Numbered from the stretch's first letter, positions 34,659-43,849 are shown. The stretch: 64,000 nucleotides of DNA from Streptococcus pseudoporcinus LQ 940-04 (GCF_000188035.1 NZ_AEUY02000005.1:1-64000), one strand, 5' to 3'. The notes: generated by a model from the sequence alone, not told the origin. Program-made: numbers and translations.

Positions 34659-36578
34659 ATGAAAATTATTAATATTGGAGTTTTAGCTCATGTTGATGCA
34701 GGAAAAACTACCTTAACAGAAAGCTTATTATATAACAGTGGAGCGATTACAGAATTAGGAAGCGTGGACAAAGGTACAACGAGGACGGATAATACGCTTT
34801 TAGAACGTCAGAGAGGAATTACAATTCAGACAGGAATAACCTCTTTTCAGTGGGAAAATACGAAGGTGAACATCATAGACACGCCAGGACATATGGATTT
34901 CTTAGCAGAAGTATATCGTTCATTATCAGTTTTAGATGGGGCAATTCTACTGATTTCTGCAAAAGATGGCGTACAAGCACAAACTCGTATATTATTTCAT
35001 GCACTTAGGAAAATGGGGATTCCCACAATCTTTTTTATCAATAAGATTGACCAAAATGGAATTGATTTATCAACGGTTTATCAGGATATTAAAGAGAAAC
35101 TTTCTGCCGAAATTGTAATCAAACAGAAGGTAGAACTGTATCCTAATATGTGTGTGACGAACTTTACCGAATCTGAACAATGGGATACGGTAATAGAGGG
35201 AAACGATGACCTTTTAGAGAAATATATGTCCGGTAAATCATTAGAAGCATTGGAACTCGAACAAGAGGAAAGCATAAGATTTCATAATTGTTCCCTGTTC
35301 CCTGTTTATCACGGAAGTGCAAAAAACAATATAGGGATTGATAACCTTATAGAAGTGATTACGAATAAATTTTATTCATCAACACATCGAGGTCCGTCTG
35401 AACTTTGCGGAAATGTTTTCAAAATTGAATATACAAAAAAAAGACAACGTCTTGCATATATACGCCTTTATAGTGGAGTACTACATTTACGAGATTCGGT
35501 TAGAGTATCAGAAAAAGAAAAAATAAAAGTTACAGAAATGTATACTTCAATAAATGGTGAATTATGTAAGATTGATAGAGCTTATTCTGGAGAAATTGTT
35601 ATTTTGCAAAATGAGTTTTTGAAGTTAAATAGTGTTCTTGGAGATACAAAACTATTGCCACAGAGAAAAAAGATTGAAAATCCGCACCCTCTACTACAAA
35701 CAACTGTTGAACCGAGTAAACCTGAACAGAGAGAAATGTTGCTTGATGCCCTTTTGGAAATCTCAGATAGTGATCCGCTTCTACGATATTACGTGGATTC
35801 TACGACACATGAAATTATACTTTCTTTCTTAGGGAAAGTACAAATGGAAGTGATTAGTGCACTGTTGCAAGAAAAGTATCATGTGGAGATAGAACTAAAA
35901 GAGCCTACAGTCATTTATATGGAGAGACCGTTAAAAAATGCAGAATATACCATTCACATCGAAGTGCCGCCAAATCCTTTCTGGGCTTCCATTGGTTTAT
36001 CTGTATCACCGCTTCCGTTGGGAAGTGGAATGCAGTATGAGAGCTCGGTTTCTCTTGGATACTTAAATCAATCATTTCAAAATGCAGTTATGGAAGGGAT
36101 ACGCTATGGTTGCGAACAAGGATTATATGGTTGGAATGTGACGGATTGTAAAATCTGTTTTAAGTATGGCTTATACTATAGCCCTGTTAGTACCCCAGCA
36201 GATTTTCGGATGCTTGCTCCTATTGTATTGGAACAAGTCTTAAAAAAAGCTGGAACAGAATTGTTAGAGCCATATCTTAGTTTTAAAATTTATGCGCCAC
36301 AGGAATATCTTTCACGAGCATACAACGATGCTCCTAAATATTGTGCGAACATCGTAGACACTCAATTGAAAAATAATGAGGTCATTCTTAGTGGAGAAAT
36401 CCCTGCTCGGTGTATTCAAGAATATCGTAGTGATTTAACTTTCTTTACAAATGGACGTAGTGTTTGTTTAACAGAGTTAAAAGGGTACCATGTTACTACC
36501 GGTGAACCTGTTTGCCAGCCCCGTCGTCCAAATAGTCGGATAGATAAAGTACGATATATGTTCAATAAAATAACTTAG
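34659..36578 (+). CDS. tet(M): Tetracycline resistance ribosomal protection protein TetM
   Basis: The 639-aa GTPase starts [20 protein letters not shown] (start ATG 34659 after GGAGG at 34646-34650; the frame is open from 34644). It has G1 AHVDAGKTT (10-18), G3 DTPGH (74-78) and G4 NKID (128-131), and EF-G-like domains to the C-terminal TetM signature [20 protein letters not shown]. It binds the ribosome and displaces tetracycline. Several residues (for example TKKRQ near 265 and [12 protein letters not shown] near 345) differ from the Tn916 prototype as I remember it, so the allele may be mosaic. Confidence 0.98.
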   Translation: MKIINIGVLAHVDAGKTTLTESLLYNSGAITELGSVDKGTTRTDNTLLERQRGITIQTGITSFQWENTKVNIIDTPGHMDFLAEVYRSLSVLDGAILLISAKDGVQAQTRILFHALRKMGIPTIFFINKIDQNGIDLSTVYQDIKEKLSAEIVIKQKVELYPNMCVTNFTESEQWDTVIEGNDDLLEKYMSGKSLEALELEQEESIRFHNCSLFPVYHGSAKNNIGIDNLIEVITNKFYSSTHRGPSELCGNVFKIEYTKKRQRLAYIRLYSGVLHLRDSVRVSEKEKIKVTEMYTSINGELCKIDRAYSGEIVILQNEFLKLNSVLGDTKLLPQRKKIENPHPLLQTTVEPSKPEQREMLLDALLEISDSDPLLRYYVDSTTHEIILSFLGKVQMEVISALLQEKYHVEIELKEPTVIYMERPLKNAEYTIHIEVPPNPFWASIGLSVSPLPLGSGMQYESSVSLGYLNQSFQNAVMEGIRYGCEQGLYGWNVTDCKICFKYGLYYSPVSTPADFRMLAPIVLEQVLKKAGTELLEPYLSFKIYAPQEYLSRAYNDAPKYCANIVDTQLKNNEVILSGEIPARCIQEYRSDLTFFTNGRSVCLTELKGYHVTTGEPVCQPRRPNSRIDKVRYMFNKIT

Positions 36579-36675
36579 TGTATTTTATGTTGTTATATAA
36601 ATATGGTTTCTTGTTAAATAAGATGAAATATTTTTTAATAAAGATTTGAATTAAAGTGTAAAGGAGGAGATAGTT

Positions 36676-36864
36676 ATTATAAACTACAAGTGGATATTGT
36701 GTCCTGTATGTGGAAATAAAACACGATTAAAGATAAGGGAAGATACTGAATTAAAAAAATTCCCCCTCTATTGTCCGAAATGCAGACAAGAAAATTTAAT
36801 TGAAATAAAGCAGTTCAAAGTAACTGTGATTACAGAGCCAGACGCAAAGACGCAGAGCCGATAA
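36676..36864 (+). CDS. orf6: Cysteine-rich KTR-domain protein (Tn916 orf6 region)
   Basis: The 62-aa frame reads NYKWILCPVCGNKTRLKIRE, then ELKKFPLYCPKCRQENLIEI, with two CPxC pairs forming a zinc ribbon. The start is unusual: AAGGAGGAG precedes no ATG, and ATT at 36676 (or an adjacent ATA/GTT) must serve, so translation may be weak. It follows tet(M) by 97 nt and ends within the terminator hairpin. Function unknown; zinc-ribbon nucleic acid binding is likely. Confidence 0.7.
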   Translation: MINYKWILCPVCGNKTRLKIREDTELKKFPLYCPKCRQENLIEIKQFKVTVITEPDAKTQSR

Positions 36865-36898
36865 AATGAGATTAATACAATCTCATTTTATCGGCTCT
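36854..36898. terminator. Bidirectional terminator after tet(M)/orf6
   Basis: A perfect 20-bp inverted repeat (36854-36873 and 36879-36898) with 5-nt loop, followed by TTT on the plus strand and preceded by GC-rich text on the minus. It ends tet(M) transcription and the convergent orf9 transcript. Confidence 0.8.
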
Positions 36899-36923
36899 TT
36901 CCGTTATGTATGGATTCTTTTAA

Positions 36924-37277
36924 TTAGTCTTCGATGTTTCTTGCTTCGTTGATACCGCTGGCTAAAGATTCCATTAAGGATAGTTCTTTGTCTGTAAAGC
37001 TATCCATGTATTTCTCTATCTGTAATCGTCGGGTGCTTTTTACCAAGTTATTAGCAGGTAAGAAAAATTCATCAACGGAAACATGAAGTAACGATACAAG
37101 GTCATAAAGAACTTGTATGCTGGGGTGTTGCCCTTTATTTTCAATATTAGTTAAGTACCGTGGGTCAATTTCAATCAATGCTCCCACTTGTTCACGAGTT
37201 AAACCTCGTTTCAATCGAGCTTCTTTAATGGCTAAACCAAAGGCTCTAAAATCATATTTATCTTCTTTTTTACGCAT
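36924..37277 (-). CDS. orf9: Tn916 Orf9, XRE-family regulator
   Basis: The 117-aa protein has an XRE helix-turn-helix ([36 protein letters not shown] at about residues 17-60). In Tn916 it is the putative repressor of the orf7/orf8 promoter, controlling excision and transfer. It is the only minus-strand gene of the Tn916 regulatory region and faces away from orf7. Confidence 0.92.
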   Translation of the reverse strand: MRKKEDKYDFRAFGLAIKEARLKRGLTREQVGALIEIDPRYLTNIENKGQHPSIQVLYDLVSLLHVSVDEFFLPANNLVKSTRRLQIEKYMDSFTDKELSLMESLASGINEARNIED

Positions 37278-37481
37278 AGTAGACCACCTCTATACATTTT
37301 ATTGTTCCTACTGAATTAAAAACAGGTATAGAAAAACGTGTTATATGGTTTATAGGTTTATATTTAATAAAAAGCACTACTAAACGCCAATAAAAAAAAC
37401 CGTTATATGGTAGTGCTATTTACGCTGTTAAAATATTGTATATTACTTCCAAATGGCGGTTTGTTGGAGGTCAACGTCGCC

Positions 37482-37553
37482 ATGAAGTACATCATATACA
37501 ATAAATTTCCTTACATTGGGTTCTTGTCAAAAAAAGTCGTCTATCTGCAATAG
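37482..37553 (+). CDS. Short ORF between orf9 and orf7 (orf10-like)
   Basis: ATG 37482 behind GGAGG (37466-37470) encodes 23 aa, MKYIIYNKFPYIGFLSKKVV, then YLQ. It lies at the place of the small orf10 described for Tn916. The 500-nt gap 37278-37781 otherwise holds AT-rich DNA with the expected divergent promoters and no further gene. Confidence 0.4.
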   Translation: MKYIIYNKFPYIGFLSKKVVYLQ

Positions 37554-37781
37554 ATAAGTACGTCCACCAATGTGGTTTTATAAATCATATAGATAGAATA
37601 ACAGAAGCATGTAAACAGAGAAATAAATCTGTTTATATGCTTTTTTGGCTATTCAGAACTTTTTTACAAAGTTTATTTATCAGTAATGCAACAAATCCCC
37701 CTTTCACATTGGGACTAAGAGTGAAAGGAGATAAACGAGCAAGGCTCACTTCCTTTCCTAGACAGAAAGGGGGTGAGAAAC

Positions 37782-38204
37782 ATGAAACCATCTTCTTTTC
37801 AGACCACAATAGAAAATCAGTTTGACTATATCTGTAAACGTGCTATGGAAGACGAGCGAAAGAATTATATGCTTTATCTTTCAAGGATTGCAAAGCGTGA
37901 GGTGTCCTTTTCGGATGTTGGCGATTATCTTGTTAGCCAGTTTGCGACAACAGATAACTATTCAACTGACTTTCAGATTTTTACACTCAATGGGTTATCA
38001 GTAGGCGTTGAAAATGATTTGTTGAGTGAAGCATTACGTGAGTTGCCAGACAAGAAACGTGAAATTCTACTGCTGTTTTACTTTATGGACATGAGCGATT
38101 CAGAAATTGCAGACCTGTTGAAATTGAACCGTTCTACTGTCTATCGGCATAGAACCAGTGGACTAGCCTTAATTAAAAAGTTTATGGAGGAATTTGAAGA
38201 ATGA
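37782..38204 (+). CDS. orf7: Tn916 Orf7, sigma-like activator
   Basis: The start is ATG 37782 after AAAGGGGG; a GTG at 37773 is in the ribosome site. The 140-aa protein has a sigma-70 region-4-like HTH (DLLKLNRSTVYRHRTSGLAL) preceded by the LREL PDKKREILLLFYFM helix. In Tn916, orf7 and orf8 read-through drives xis, int and, after circularisation, the transfer genes. Confidence 0.92.
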   Translation: MKPSSFQTTIENQFDYICKRAMEDERKNYMLYLSRIAKREVSFSDVGDYLVSQFATTDNYSTDFQIFTLNGLSVGVENDLLSEALRELPDKKREILLLFYFMDMSDSEIADLLKLNRSTVYRHRTSGLALIKKFMEEFEE

Positions 38205-38431
38205 AAACACAATATCCTATGATTCCCTTTCCTCTCATTGTAAAGGCAACAGATGGCGATACCGAAGCGATTAACCAGATTCTACATCATTACAGAGGGT
38301 ACATAACGAAGCGTTCCCTACGACTTATGAAAGATGAATATGGCAATCAAAGTATGGTCGTTGATGAAGTCTTACGTGGAAGAATGGAAACCAGACTGAT
38401 TACAAAGATTTTGTCATTTGAAATTAAGTAA
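38201..38431 (+). CDS. orf8: Tn916 Orf8, HTH-containing regulator
   Basis: The 76-aa protein begins MKTQYPMIPFPLIVKATDGD and has the helical pattern of the small sigma-factor-like HTH_16 proteins (TEAINQILHHYRGYITKRSL). It overlaps orf7 by 4 nt. It is part of the orf7-orf8 regulatory pair. Confidence 0.9.
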   Translation: MKTQYPMIPFPLIVKATDGDTEAINQILHHYRGYITKRSLRLMKDEYGNQSMVVDEVLRGRMETRLITKILSFEIK

Positions 38432-38891
38432 TATCCTCTCTCCTTTCGTGGAAGCGTGCTAAACCATTCCACGCTTCCCGAACAGGGAGGTTTGTTATTC
38501 CACCAAAGCATATTGAGCTTTCAATGTGTTTTGATAGGCTAACGAGCCATTGTTCTTTGAAAACTGAATAAAAGTAATCGAATACGTTTCGATAAGAAAA
38601 GAGCCAACGGAACTAACCGCCATGACCTATCTTATAAAGATAGCGAGCGATTCATGTTAGTGATCCGAGAAGCAATCTTTAGCAGGATTGCCTGCAACGA
38701 CATTCTTATCGTGATAATGATACTCCCATACAGTCAATAGTCCGAGCGTGATAAAACCGTCGCAGGCAATGAGTATGGCTACATGAGAACCATGCAGGGG
38801 TGGAACTCCCGTGAGCTTTGCTAAAGCTGTTCGATTGCTGGTAAAACAACTTTTATGAAATCCAAATAAGTGATTTGGAAAGGAGGATTTT
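38432..38891 (+). promoter_or_regulatory. Noncoding leader before xis with boxA-like motif and conserved blocks
   Basis: After orf8 comes a GGAAGCGTG/CACGCTTCC hairpin (38450-38478), then TGTTCTTTGAAAACTGAATA (38551-38570, boxA-like), CGCCATGACCT (38618-38628), AGCGAGCGAT (38642-38651), a GCAATC/GATTGC hairpin and GTGATAATGATACT (38711-38724). The same four blocks occur in order before the outer recombinase module. The historic orf5 (83 codons, minus strand 38657-38908) overlaps this region antisense; I consider an RNA leader more likely. Confidence 0.5.
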
Positions 38892-39095
38892 ATGAAGCAG
38901 ACTGACATTCCTATTTGGGAACGTTATACCCTAACCATTGAAGAAGCGTCAAAATATTTTCGTATTGGCGAAAACAAGCTACGACGCTTGGCAGAGGAAA
39001 ATAAAAATGCAAATTGGCTGATTATGAATGGCAATCGTATTCAGATTAAACGAAAACAATTTGAAAAAATTATAGATACATTGGACGCAATCTAG
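38892..39095 (+). CDS. xis: Tn916 excisionase
   Basis: The 67-aa basic protein [20 protein letters not shown] has the winged-helix excisionase pattern ([39 protein letters not shown]). It bends the Tn916 ends and directs Int towards excision. GGAAAGGAGG lies before ATG 38892. Confidence 0.96.
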
Positions 39096-39176
39096 CGTCG
39101 CCAAAGGGTCTTGTATATGATAAAATAGTATTAAGTCGTATCAAGGCTCTTTCCATAAAGGAAAGGAGCAAATGCC

Positions 39177-40394
39177 ATGTCAGAAAAAAGACGTGACAAT
39201 AAAGGTCGAATCTTAAAGACTGGAGAGAGCCAACGAAAAGACGGAAGATACTTATACAAATATATAGATTCATTTGGAGAACCGCAATTTGTTTACTCGT
39301 GGAAACTTGTGGCTACAGACCGAGTACCAGCAGGAAAGCGTGATTGTATCTCACTTAGAGAGAAAATCGCAGAGTTACAGAAAGACATTCATGATGGTAT
39401 TGATGTTGTAGGAAAGAAAATGACACTCTGCCAGCTTTACGCAAAACAGAACGCTCAAAGACCAAAGGTTAGAAAAAACACTGAAACTGGACGCAAATAT
39501 CTTATGGATATTTTGAAGAAAGACAAGTTAGGTGTAAGAAGTATTGACAGTATTAAGCCATCAGACGCTAAAGAATGGGCTATTAGAATGAGTGAAAATG
39601 GTTATGCTTATCAAACCATCAATAACTACAAACGTTCTTTAAAGGCTTCATTCTATATTGCTATACAAGATGATTGTGTTCGGAAGAATCCATTTGACTT
39701 TCAACTGAAAGCAGTTCTTGATGATGATACTGTCCCTAAGACCGTACTAACAGAAGAACAGGAAGAAAAACTGTTAGCCTTTGCAAAAGCTGATAAAACC
39801 TACAGCAAAAATTATGATGAAATTCTGATACTCTTAAAAACAGGTCTTCGTATTTCAGAGTTTGGTGGTTTGACACTTCCAGATTTAGATTTTGAGAATC
39901 GTCTTGTCAATATAGACCATCAGCTATTGAGAGATACTGAAATTGGGTACTACATTGAAACACCAAAGACCAAAAGTGGCGAACGTCAAGTTCCTATGGT
40001 TGAAGAAGCCTATCAAGCATTTAAGCGAGTGTTAGCGAATCGAAAGAATGATAAGCGTGTTGAGATTGATGGATATAGTGATTTCCTCTTTCTTAATAGA
40101 AAGAACTATCCAAAAGTGGCAAGTGATTACAACGGCATGATGAAAGGTCTTGTTAAGAAATACAATAAGTATAACGAGGATAAATTGCCACACATCACTC
40201 CACATAGTTTGCGACATACATTCTGTACCAACTATGCAAATGCAGGAATGAATCCAAAGGCATTACAGTACATTATGGGACATGCTAATATAGCCATGAC
40301 GCTGAACTATTACGCACATGCAACATTCGATTCTGCAATGGCAGAAATGAAACGCTTGAATAAAGAGAAGCAACAGGAGCGTCTTGTTGCTTAG
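39177..40394 (+). CDS. int: Tn916 tyrosine integrase
   Basis: The 405-aa protein has the Tn916 arm-binding domain (about 1-75), a core-binding helix bundle and the catalytic domain with TGLRISE (Arg), HSLRHTF (His-Arg), GHANIAMTLNYYAH and catalytic Tyr379. It excises and integrates Tn916 by a staggered cut leaving coupling sequences. It ends 173 bp inside the right terminus, next to the right-end arm sites. Confidence 0.98.
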   Translation: MSEKRRDNKGRILKTGESQRKDGRYLYKYIDSFGEPQFVYSWKLVATDRVPAGKRDCISLREKIAELQKDIHDGIDVVGKKMTLCQLYAKQNAQRPKVRKNTETGRKYLMDILKKDKLGVRSIDSIKPSDAKEWAIRMSENGYAYQTINNYKRSLKASFYIAIQDDCVRKNPFDFQLKAVLDDDTVPKTVLTEEQEEKLLAFAKADKTYSKNYDEILILLKTGLRISEFGGLTLPDLDFENRLVNIDHQLLRDTEIGYYIETPKTKSGERQVPMVEEAYQAFKRVLANRKNDKRVEIDGYSDFLFLNRKNYPKVASDYNGMMKGLVKKYNKYNEDKLPHITPHSLRHTFCTNYANAGMNPKALQYIMGHANIAMTLNYYAHATFDSAMAEMKRLNKEKQQERLVA

Positions 40395-40407
40395 TAGTAC
40401 AAATGAA

Positions 40408-40427
40408 TTTACTACTTATTTACCACT
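40408..40427 (+). promoter_or_regulatory. Right-end Int arm-type sites of Tn916
   Basis: TTTACTACT at 40408-40416 and TTTACCACT at 40419-40427 repeat the left-end motif with similar spacing, the usual DR2 sites of Tn916. Confidence 0.7.
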
Positions 40428-40567
40428 TCTGACAGCTAAGACATGAGGAAATATGCAAAGAAACGTGAAGTATCTTCCTACAGTAAAAATACTCGAAAGC
40501 ACATAGAATAAGGCTTTACGAGCATTTAAGAAAATATAAAAAGATAATTAGAAATTTATACTTTGTT

Positions 40568-40915
40568 TAATTTAAAAACATTGTCTATTCTCGCCTTTAG
40601 GACAGGAAGAGAAAAAGGTTTTGTAATATAATCATCTGCTCCTTGAGAAAGACCTTTGATAACATACTTATCTTCGTCTTTTACAGTAAGCATTATTACA
40701 GGAAGGTCAGAAAATTCTCTCAGCCACTTTAAAAAATTAAAGCCTGATCCATCTGGGAGATTAGCATCAAGAAGAATTAAATCAAAATCATTAAAATTAA
40801 GATTCTCTGTCTGAGAAAGATTGTTATAAATAATAGTTTCAATATTATGCTTGTTTAAGTAAGTTTTAACAGCAAAAGAAATTGTGCTGTCGTCTTCAAT
40901 CATTAGTATTTTCAA
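40568..40915 (-). pseudogene. Response regulator receiver half, cut off by Tn916
   Basis: The receiver domain begins MKILMIEDDSTISFAVKTYL with acidic pair D8-D9, phospho-acceptor D50 in LILLDANLPDG and the KPFSLP lysine. The native frame ends at DNVFK-L; four codons supplied by the Tn916 end (LNKV, stop at 40556-40558) close it. The DNA-binding half is at 22218-22536. The ribosome site AAAGGAG lies before ATG 40915. A free receiver could still act as a phosphate sink for the kinase. Confidence 0.85.
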
Positions 40916-40990
40916 TTCTATACTCCTTTCTGAGATATCACATTTAAAATAACTACAAATTCTGCCAAAGAGACTTTCTAAATCAGCTAT

Positions 40991-41238
40991 TTACATTGCA
41001 AACTCTACAGTAAAAACAGTTTTTATATTTGGCACACTACTTACGCTTATTTTAGCATTATTTACTCGCAGTAATTCTTTGGAGATTGATAATCCAAGTC
41101 CTGAACCTTTTGTTAATCTTGAACTATCTGCCTGATACATTCTGTCAAATATATACAGAATATCCATCTGTGCTTAAACATTTTTTAATTAAATTACATA
41201 ATGCAATATCATCATCTATAATTATTATCTCTCTCATA
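40991..41238 (-). pseudogene. Collapsed second two-component system (regulator start joined to kinase end)
   Basis: ATG at 41238 behind GGAGGT begins a new receiver, MREIIIIDDDIALCNLIKKC, that stops after 30 codons. Directly afterwards, in another frame, comes the ATPase end of a histidine kinase: YIFDRMYQADSSRLTKGSG, LGLSISKELL and VFTVEFAM to the stop at 40991. A deletion thus fused a regulator 5' end to a kinase 3' end, removing about 1.5 kb. The next intact regulator start lies 76 nt downstream. Confidence 0.75.
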
Positions 41239-41334
41239 TCTCATACCTCCATAATACCTATTCAACATAGTCATCATCAAAGGAAAATACATCATTTGAT
41301 ATACAATCTAAAGTCTAAAGGTTCTTTATAAAAA

Positions 41335-41556
41335 TTAAAACTTATTTATATTATTCGTCCTATTCAATGAAATTAGTTCACCAAAATCTGTATCCAGTTC
41401 AATACAAATTCTATAGAGAATTTCCATGCTGACAAATTCACCTTTTCCCATTTTAGCTATCGTTGCAGGAGCTATACCAACTTTTTCCTGTAGGTCTCTT
41501 TTTTTCATATTTTTATCTATTAAAAGTTTCCACAGCCCATTATAGTTTATTTTCAT
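41335..41556 (-). CDS. XRE/Cro-type small regulator (HTH_26)
   Basis: A 73-aa protein starting MKINYNGLWKLLIDKNMKKR; the start at 41556 is preferred (AAGGATGG before it) to the in-frame 41577. The HTH is DLQEKVGIAPATIAKMGKGE and the rest is VSMEILYRICIELDTDFGEL. This is the standard small Cro-like repressor of Firmicute mobile elements. It is separated from the SSB gene by a strong terminator, so it has its own transcript. Confidence 0.88.
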   Translation of the reverse strand: MKINYNGLWKLLIDKNMKKRDLQEKVGIAPATIAKMGKGEFVSMEILYRICIELDTDFGELISLNRTNNINKF

Positions 41557-41623
41557 ATTACCATCCTTAATATTCATATAGTTGAACTTTTATTTCTTTA
41601 ATTATATCATAATTTCACCAAAT

Positions 41624-41659
41624 AAAAAAGAGTCGGTGCAGCCCTAAGACCACACCGAC
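41624..41659 (-). terminator. Terminator at the end of the conjugation operon
   Basis: Minus-strand GTCGGTG/CACCGAC stem followed by TCTTTTTT, eight bases after the SSB-like gene stop. It ends the long transfer transcript. Confidence 0.8.
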
Positions 41660-41666
41660 CATAAAT

Positions 41667-42326
41667 TTACCTCTCAGCTTCTTTGTTTACTTCTTTCTTT
41701 TCTTTTGGTTTTTCCTTATCTTCAGCCTGATATTTCTTAATAGCTCCAAGTACAGACTTTTTCTTTTCTTCTTGTCCTTTCATTTGTTCCTTTGCCTTTA
41801 GTAGCTTTGAAGAAAGTATTCTGATATTGCTATGTTCCTTTCCGTTATCATCAATAGAGGTTCTTATTTGTCCAAAGAGCTTAACAAAATCTCCCTGCTT
41901 AAAGTTCTTTGGAATATCACTTTTTTCTCCATAAGCTGAACAATTATGATACACCTTGTTTCCTTCATCGTCTTTGGATACTACGGAGAAATTCGCCACC
42001 TTAAAGGCTTCTCCGCTTTTGTTTTCCCTTTCTACTACATCGACCTCTCCAACAATATTTCCGACAATATTGATAAGATTATCCTTTTCTTCCTGAGCAT
42101 AAGGCAGGTCTTTTATCTGCCCCTGTTCCCTCAAATCCTCAATCATATAGTCAAATTCCTCATGCAGCAAATTAAGGCTGTCATTGTCCATATAAGCATC
42201 ATAGAGCTTATCTAAGGCACTTTCATCATTGATACCTTTTTCCATGCTTATAATCGCCTTTACAAAGTCCTTGTGGTTATCACTTACCATATCTTCAATC
42301 TGATTTCTCATTGTTTTGTAATCCAT
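41667..42326 (-). CDS. Single-stranded-DNA-binding-like protein
   Basis: The 219-aa protein (start ATG 42326, MDYKTMRNQIEDMV) has an N-terminal helical DUF3850/3849-like region (about 1-85) and an SSB-like OB fold (about 85-165: INIVGNIVGEVDVVERENKS, GEAFKVANFSVVSKD, FKQGDFVKLFGQIRT). The tail KSVLGAIKKYQAEDK replaces the usual acidic SSB tip and resembles the helicase C-terminus. It probably coats transferred DNA. Directly follows the helicase by 40 nt. Confidence 0.82.
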   Translation of the reverse strand: MDYKTMRNQIEDMVSDNHKDFVKAIISMEKGINDESALDKLYDAYMDNDSLNLLHEEFDYMIEDLREQGQIKDLPYAQEEKDNLINIVGNIVGEVDVVERENKSGEAFKVANFSVVSKDDEGNKVYHNCSAYGEKSDIPKNFKQGDFVKLFGQIRTSIDDNGKEHSNIRILSSKLLKAKEQMKGQEEKKKSVLGAIKKYQAEDKEKPKEKKEVNKEAER

Positions 42327-42366
42327 GTTTTTATCTCCTTTCATGGCAAAAGGGAGATTCCCCTCC

Positions 42367-43755
42367 CTATCTTAAAAATTCCTGTTCTTTTGTTTTTTGC
42401 TTTTCTTCTGTTTTACTTTCATTTTGATAGGCTCTTATCTGTCCTAAGATAGATGGCTTATCCTCAGATTTTTGTGCGGTTTCTTCTTTGCTATGAAGAT
42501 TGTCCTCTACATCGTAGGTTGACTCAAAATAGTCGCTATCCCTAAAGTCATTGTCATATCTGTCAGGAATGCCATCATTATCAATATCTTTAGAAAGTGG
42601 ATCATAGAAGTTACCTTTATCATCAATGTCAAGTCCCGTTGCTGCTCTTAAATCTTCTGAATCAACATAAACCAAATCGTTAAAAGAGGACATTTCTATT
42701 TCATTTTTCATATTCTTTAGAGCTTCATTCTCTCCCTTGTTTTCATAATCAAAGCTCTCTGTTTTGATAGGCGTATCATCAATGTACTGCGTCCAAGTTT
42801 TCTCCTCTAAATCAAGCTCATACTGAATACCATGCCTTTCATCCGGTGTATTGGTATAGGCGATACCGATATGTTTTAAATCAGGATACAAGGTATTAAA
42901 TTCATCATAGCTGTGATTTTCTTCGTACTCTCTGTTACAGAAGTCAATGATGGCTCGTTTTACATCTTCTACAAGTGGATTGTCATTTCTCTTTTCTTCC
43001 ACTTCTCCCATATCAAGGAGCTTATTCAGTTCTGCAAGTCTTAATACCTTAGTTTTCAGCTCATTAGCTTTTTCAAAAGGCTTTTTGAGTTCTTCTTTGG
43101 CATTTTCAAGTTGTTCTTTTGTACTGATAAGTTTTTCTTCAAGCCTATTTAATTTCTCAGGCATTTTCTCAAGAGCGTTATCCAGTCTTGTAATATTACC
43201 GTCCGCACTTGTTCCAAGCTCTCCTGAATGCTTTGCAGCACCGTTTAGGCTAAAGTTATGATCGTTGGTAAAGAAGTTATAGCTTACTTCTAAATCCATA
43301 TTTCTATACTTTCCTATAACCTTGCTTTCATTGATTTTAACCTTTGAAATTGCTTCAAGCAGTCTTTCTCCGGCTAATTTCTTGTCGGTAATCTTTTCGC
43401 CTAAAATGGTAATGGAAGTAAACTTTTCCTCACCTTCCGCTTTAGGCTCTACATCAGATATATCTTTTTTGACAGCTTCAATTAGTTTTTCCGTTCTTGT
43501 AATTTCTTCAGGATAGTTTTTCGCCACCTTATCCTCTAATCTGTAACGGTTAGACTTATAGTTTGCTTCAAGTATTTTTAGTTTCGTAACTTCGTTGTCC
43601 AAATCCATCTTTTCCTTAATCTTAGGATCGCCTGTGGCAAGAGCTTTAATCTCTGCATAGTTAAGGGAGCTTTCGTCCACATCTTCCGCCACACGAACAG
43701 GAGTCTTTGAAGTCATAATCTGTGAAATAAATTTCTGCTTATTCTCTATCGTCTG
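42367..43755 (-). CDS. Giant helicase/methylase protein, C-terminal exon
   Basis: The frame begins at the 3' intron boundary (43755) with QTIENKQKFISQIMTSKTPV, which joins FDAYLW of the upstream exon to the canonical SNF2 helicase sequence. It continues through the helicase-associated domain, an Asp-rich Ca-binding-like motif (SKDIDNDGIPDRYDNDFRDS, YFESTYDVEDNL) and the tail PSILGQIRAYQNESK. Expression requires intron splicing and correction of the frameshift near 46970. The independent ATG at 43716 lacks a good ribosome site. Confidence 0.85.
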   Translation of the reverse strand, partial: QTIENKQKFISQIMTSKTPVRVAEDVDESSLNYAEIKALATGDPKIKEKMDLDNEVTKLKILEANYKSNRYRLEDKVAKNYPEEITRTEKLIEAVKKDISDVEPKAEGEEKFTSITILGEKITDKKLAGERLLEAISKVKINESKVIGKYRNMDLEVSYNFFTNDHNFSLNGAAKHSGELGTSADGNITRLDNALEKMPEKLNRLEEKLISTKEQLENAKEELKKPFEKANELKTKVLRLAELNKLLDMGEVEEKRNDNPLVEDVKRAIIDFCNREYEENHSYDEFNTLYPDLKHIGIAYTNTPDERHGIQYELDLEEKTWTQYIDDTPIKTESFDYENKGENEALKNMKNEIEMSSFNDLVYVDSEDLRAATGLDIDDKGNFYDPLSKDIDNDGIPDRYDNDFRDSDYFESTYDVEDNLHSKEETAQKSEDKPSILGQIRAYQNESKTEEKQKTKEQEFLR

Positions 43756-43849
43756 GTCGAGTAGGTCGGGGATATTACTATCCCTTTCCCCTCTAAGAAC
43801 CGTGCATGAGAGTTTCCCCTCACACGGCTCAAGTTTTTATAAGCCCTAA

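Larger units (their letters stand above)
22537..40567 (+). mobile_element. Complete Tn916 conjugative transposon carrying tet(M)
   Basis: The ends were set from the terminal imperfect inverted repeats: AAAATAGCATAAAAATCTAG at the left and the complement AACAAAGTATAAATTTCTAA at the right, matching at about 19 of 26 positions. The enclosed length is 18,031 bp, essentially that of Tn916 (18,032 as I recall). All known Tn916 genes are present and open: DUF961 pair, TcpA, MobT, ArdA, TcpE, VirB4, TcpH, CwlT, TcpC, tet(M), KTR protein, orf9, orf7, orf8, xis, int. The flanks are two halves of one response-regulator gene. Ends may be off by one or two bases. Confidence 0.95.

Noticed and set aside
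38657..38908. 83-codon minus-strand ORF known historically as Tn916 orf5
   Set aside because: It lies antisense to the conserved xis leader, lacks a convincing ribosome site and has no domain; the leader blocks explain the conservation better.
40408..40427. Short spaced repeats suggestive of a CRISPR array
   Set aside because: They are the Tn916 Int arm sites; no CRISPR array with regular repeats and spacers or cas gene was seen anywhere in the window.
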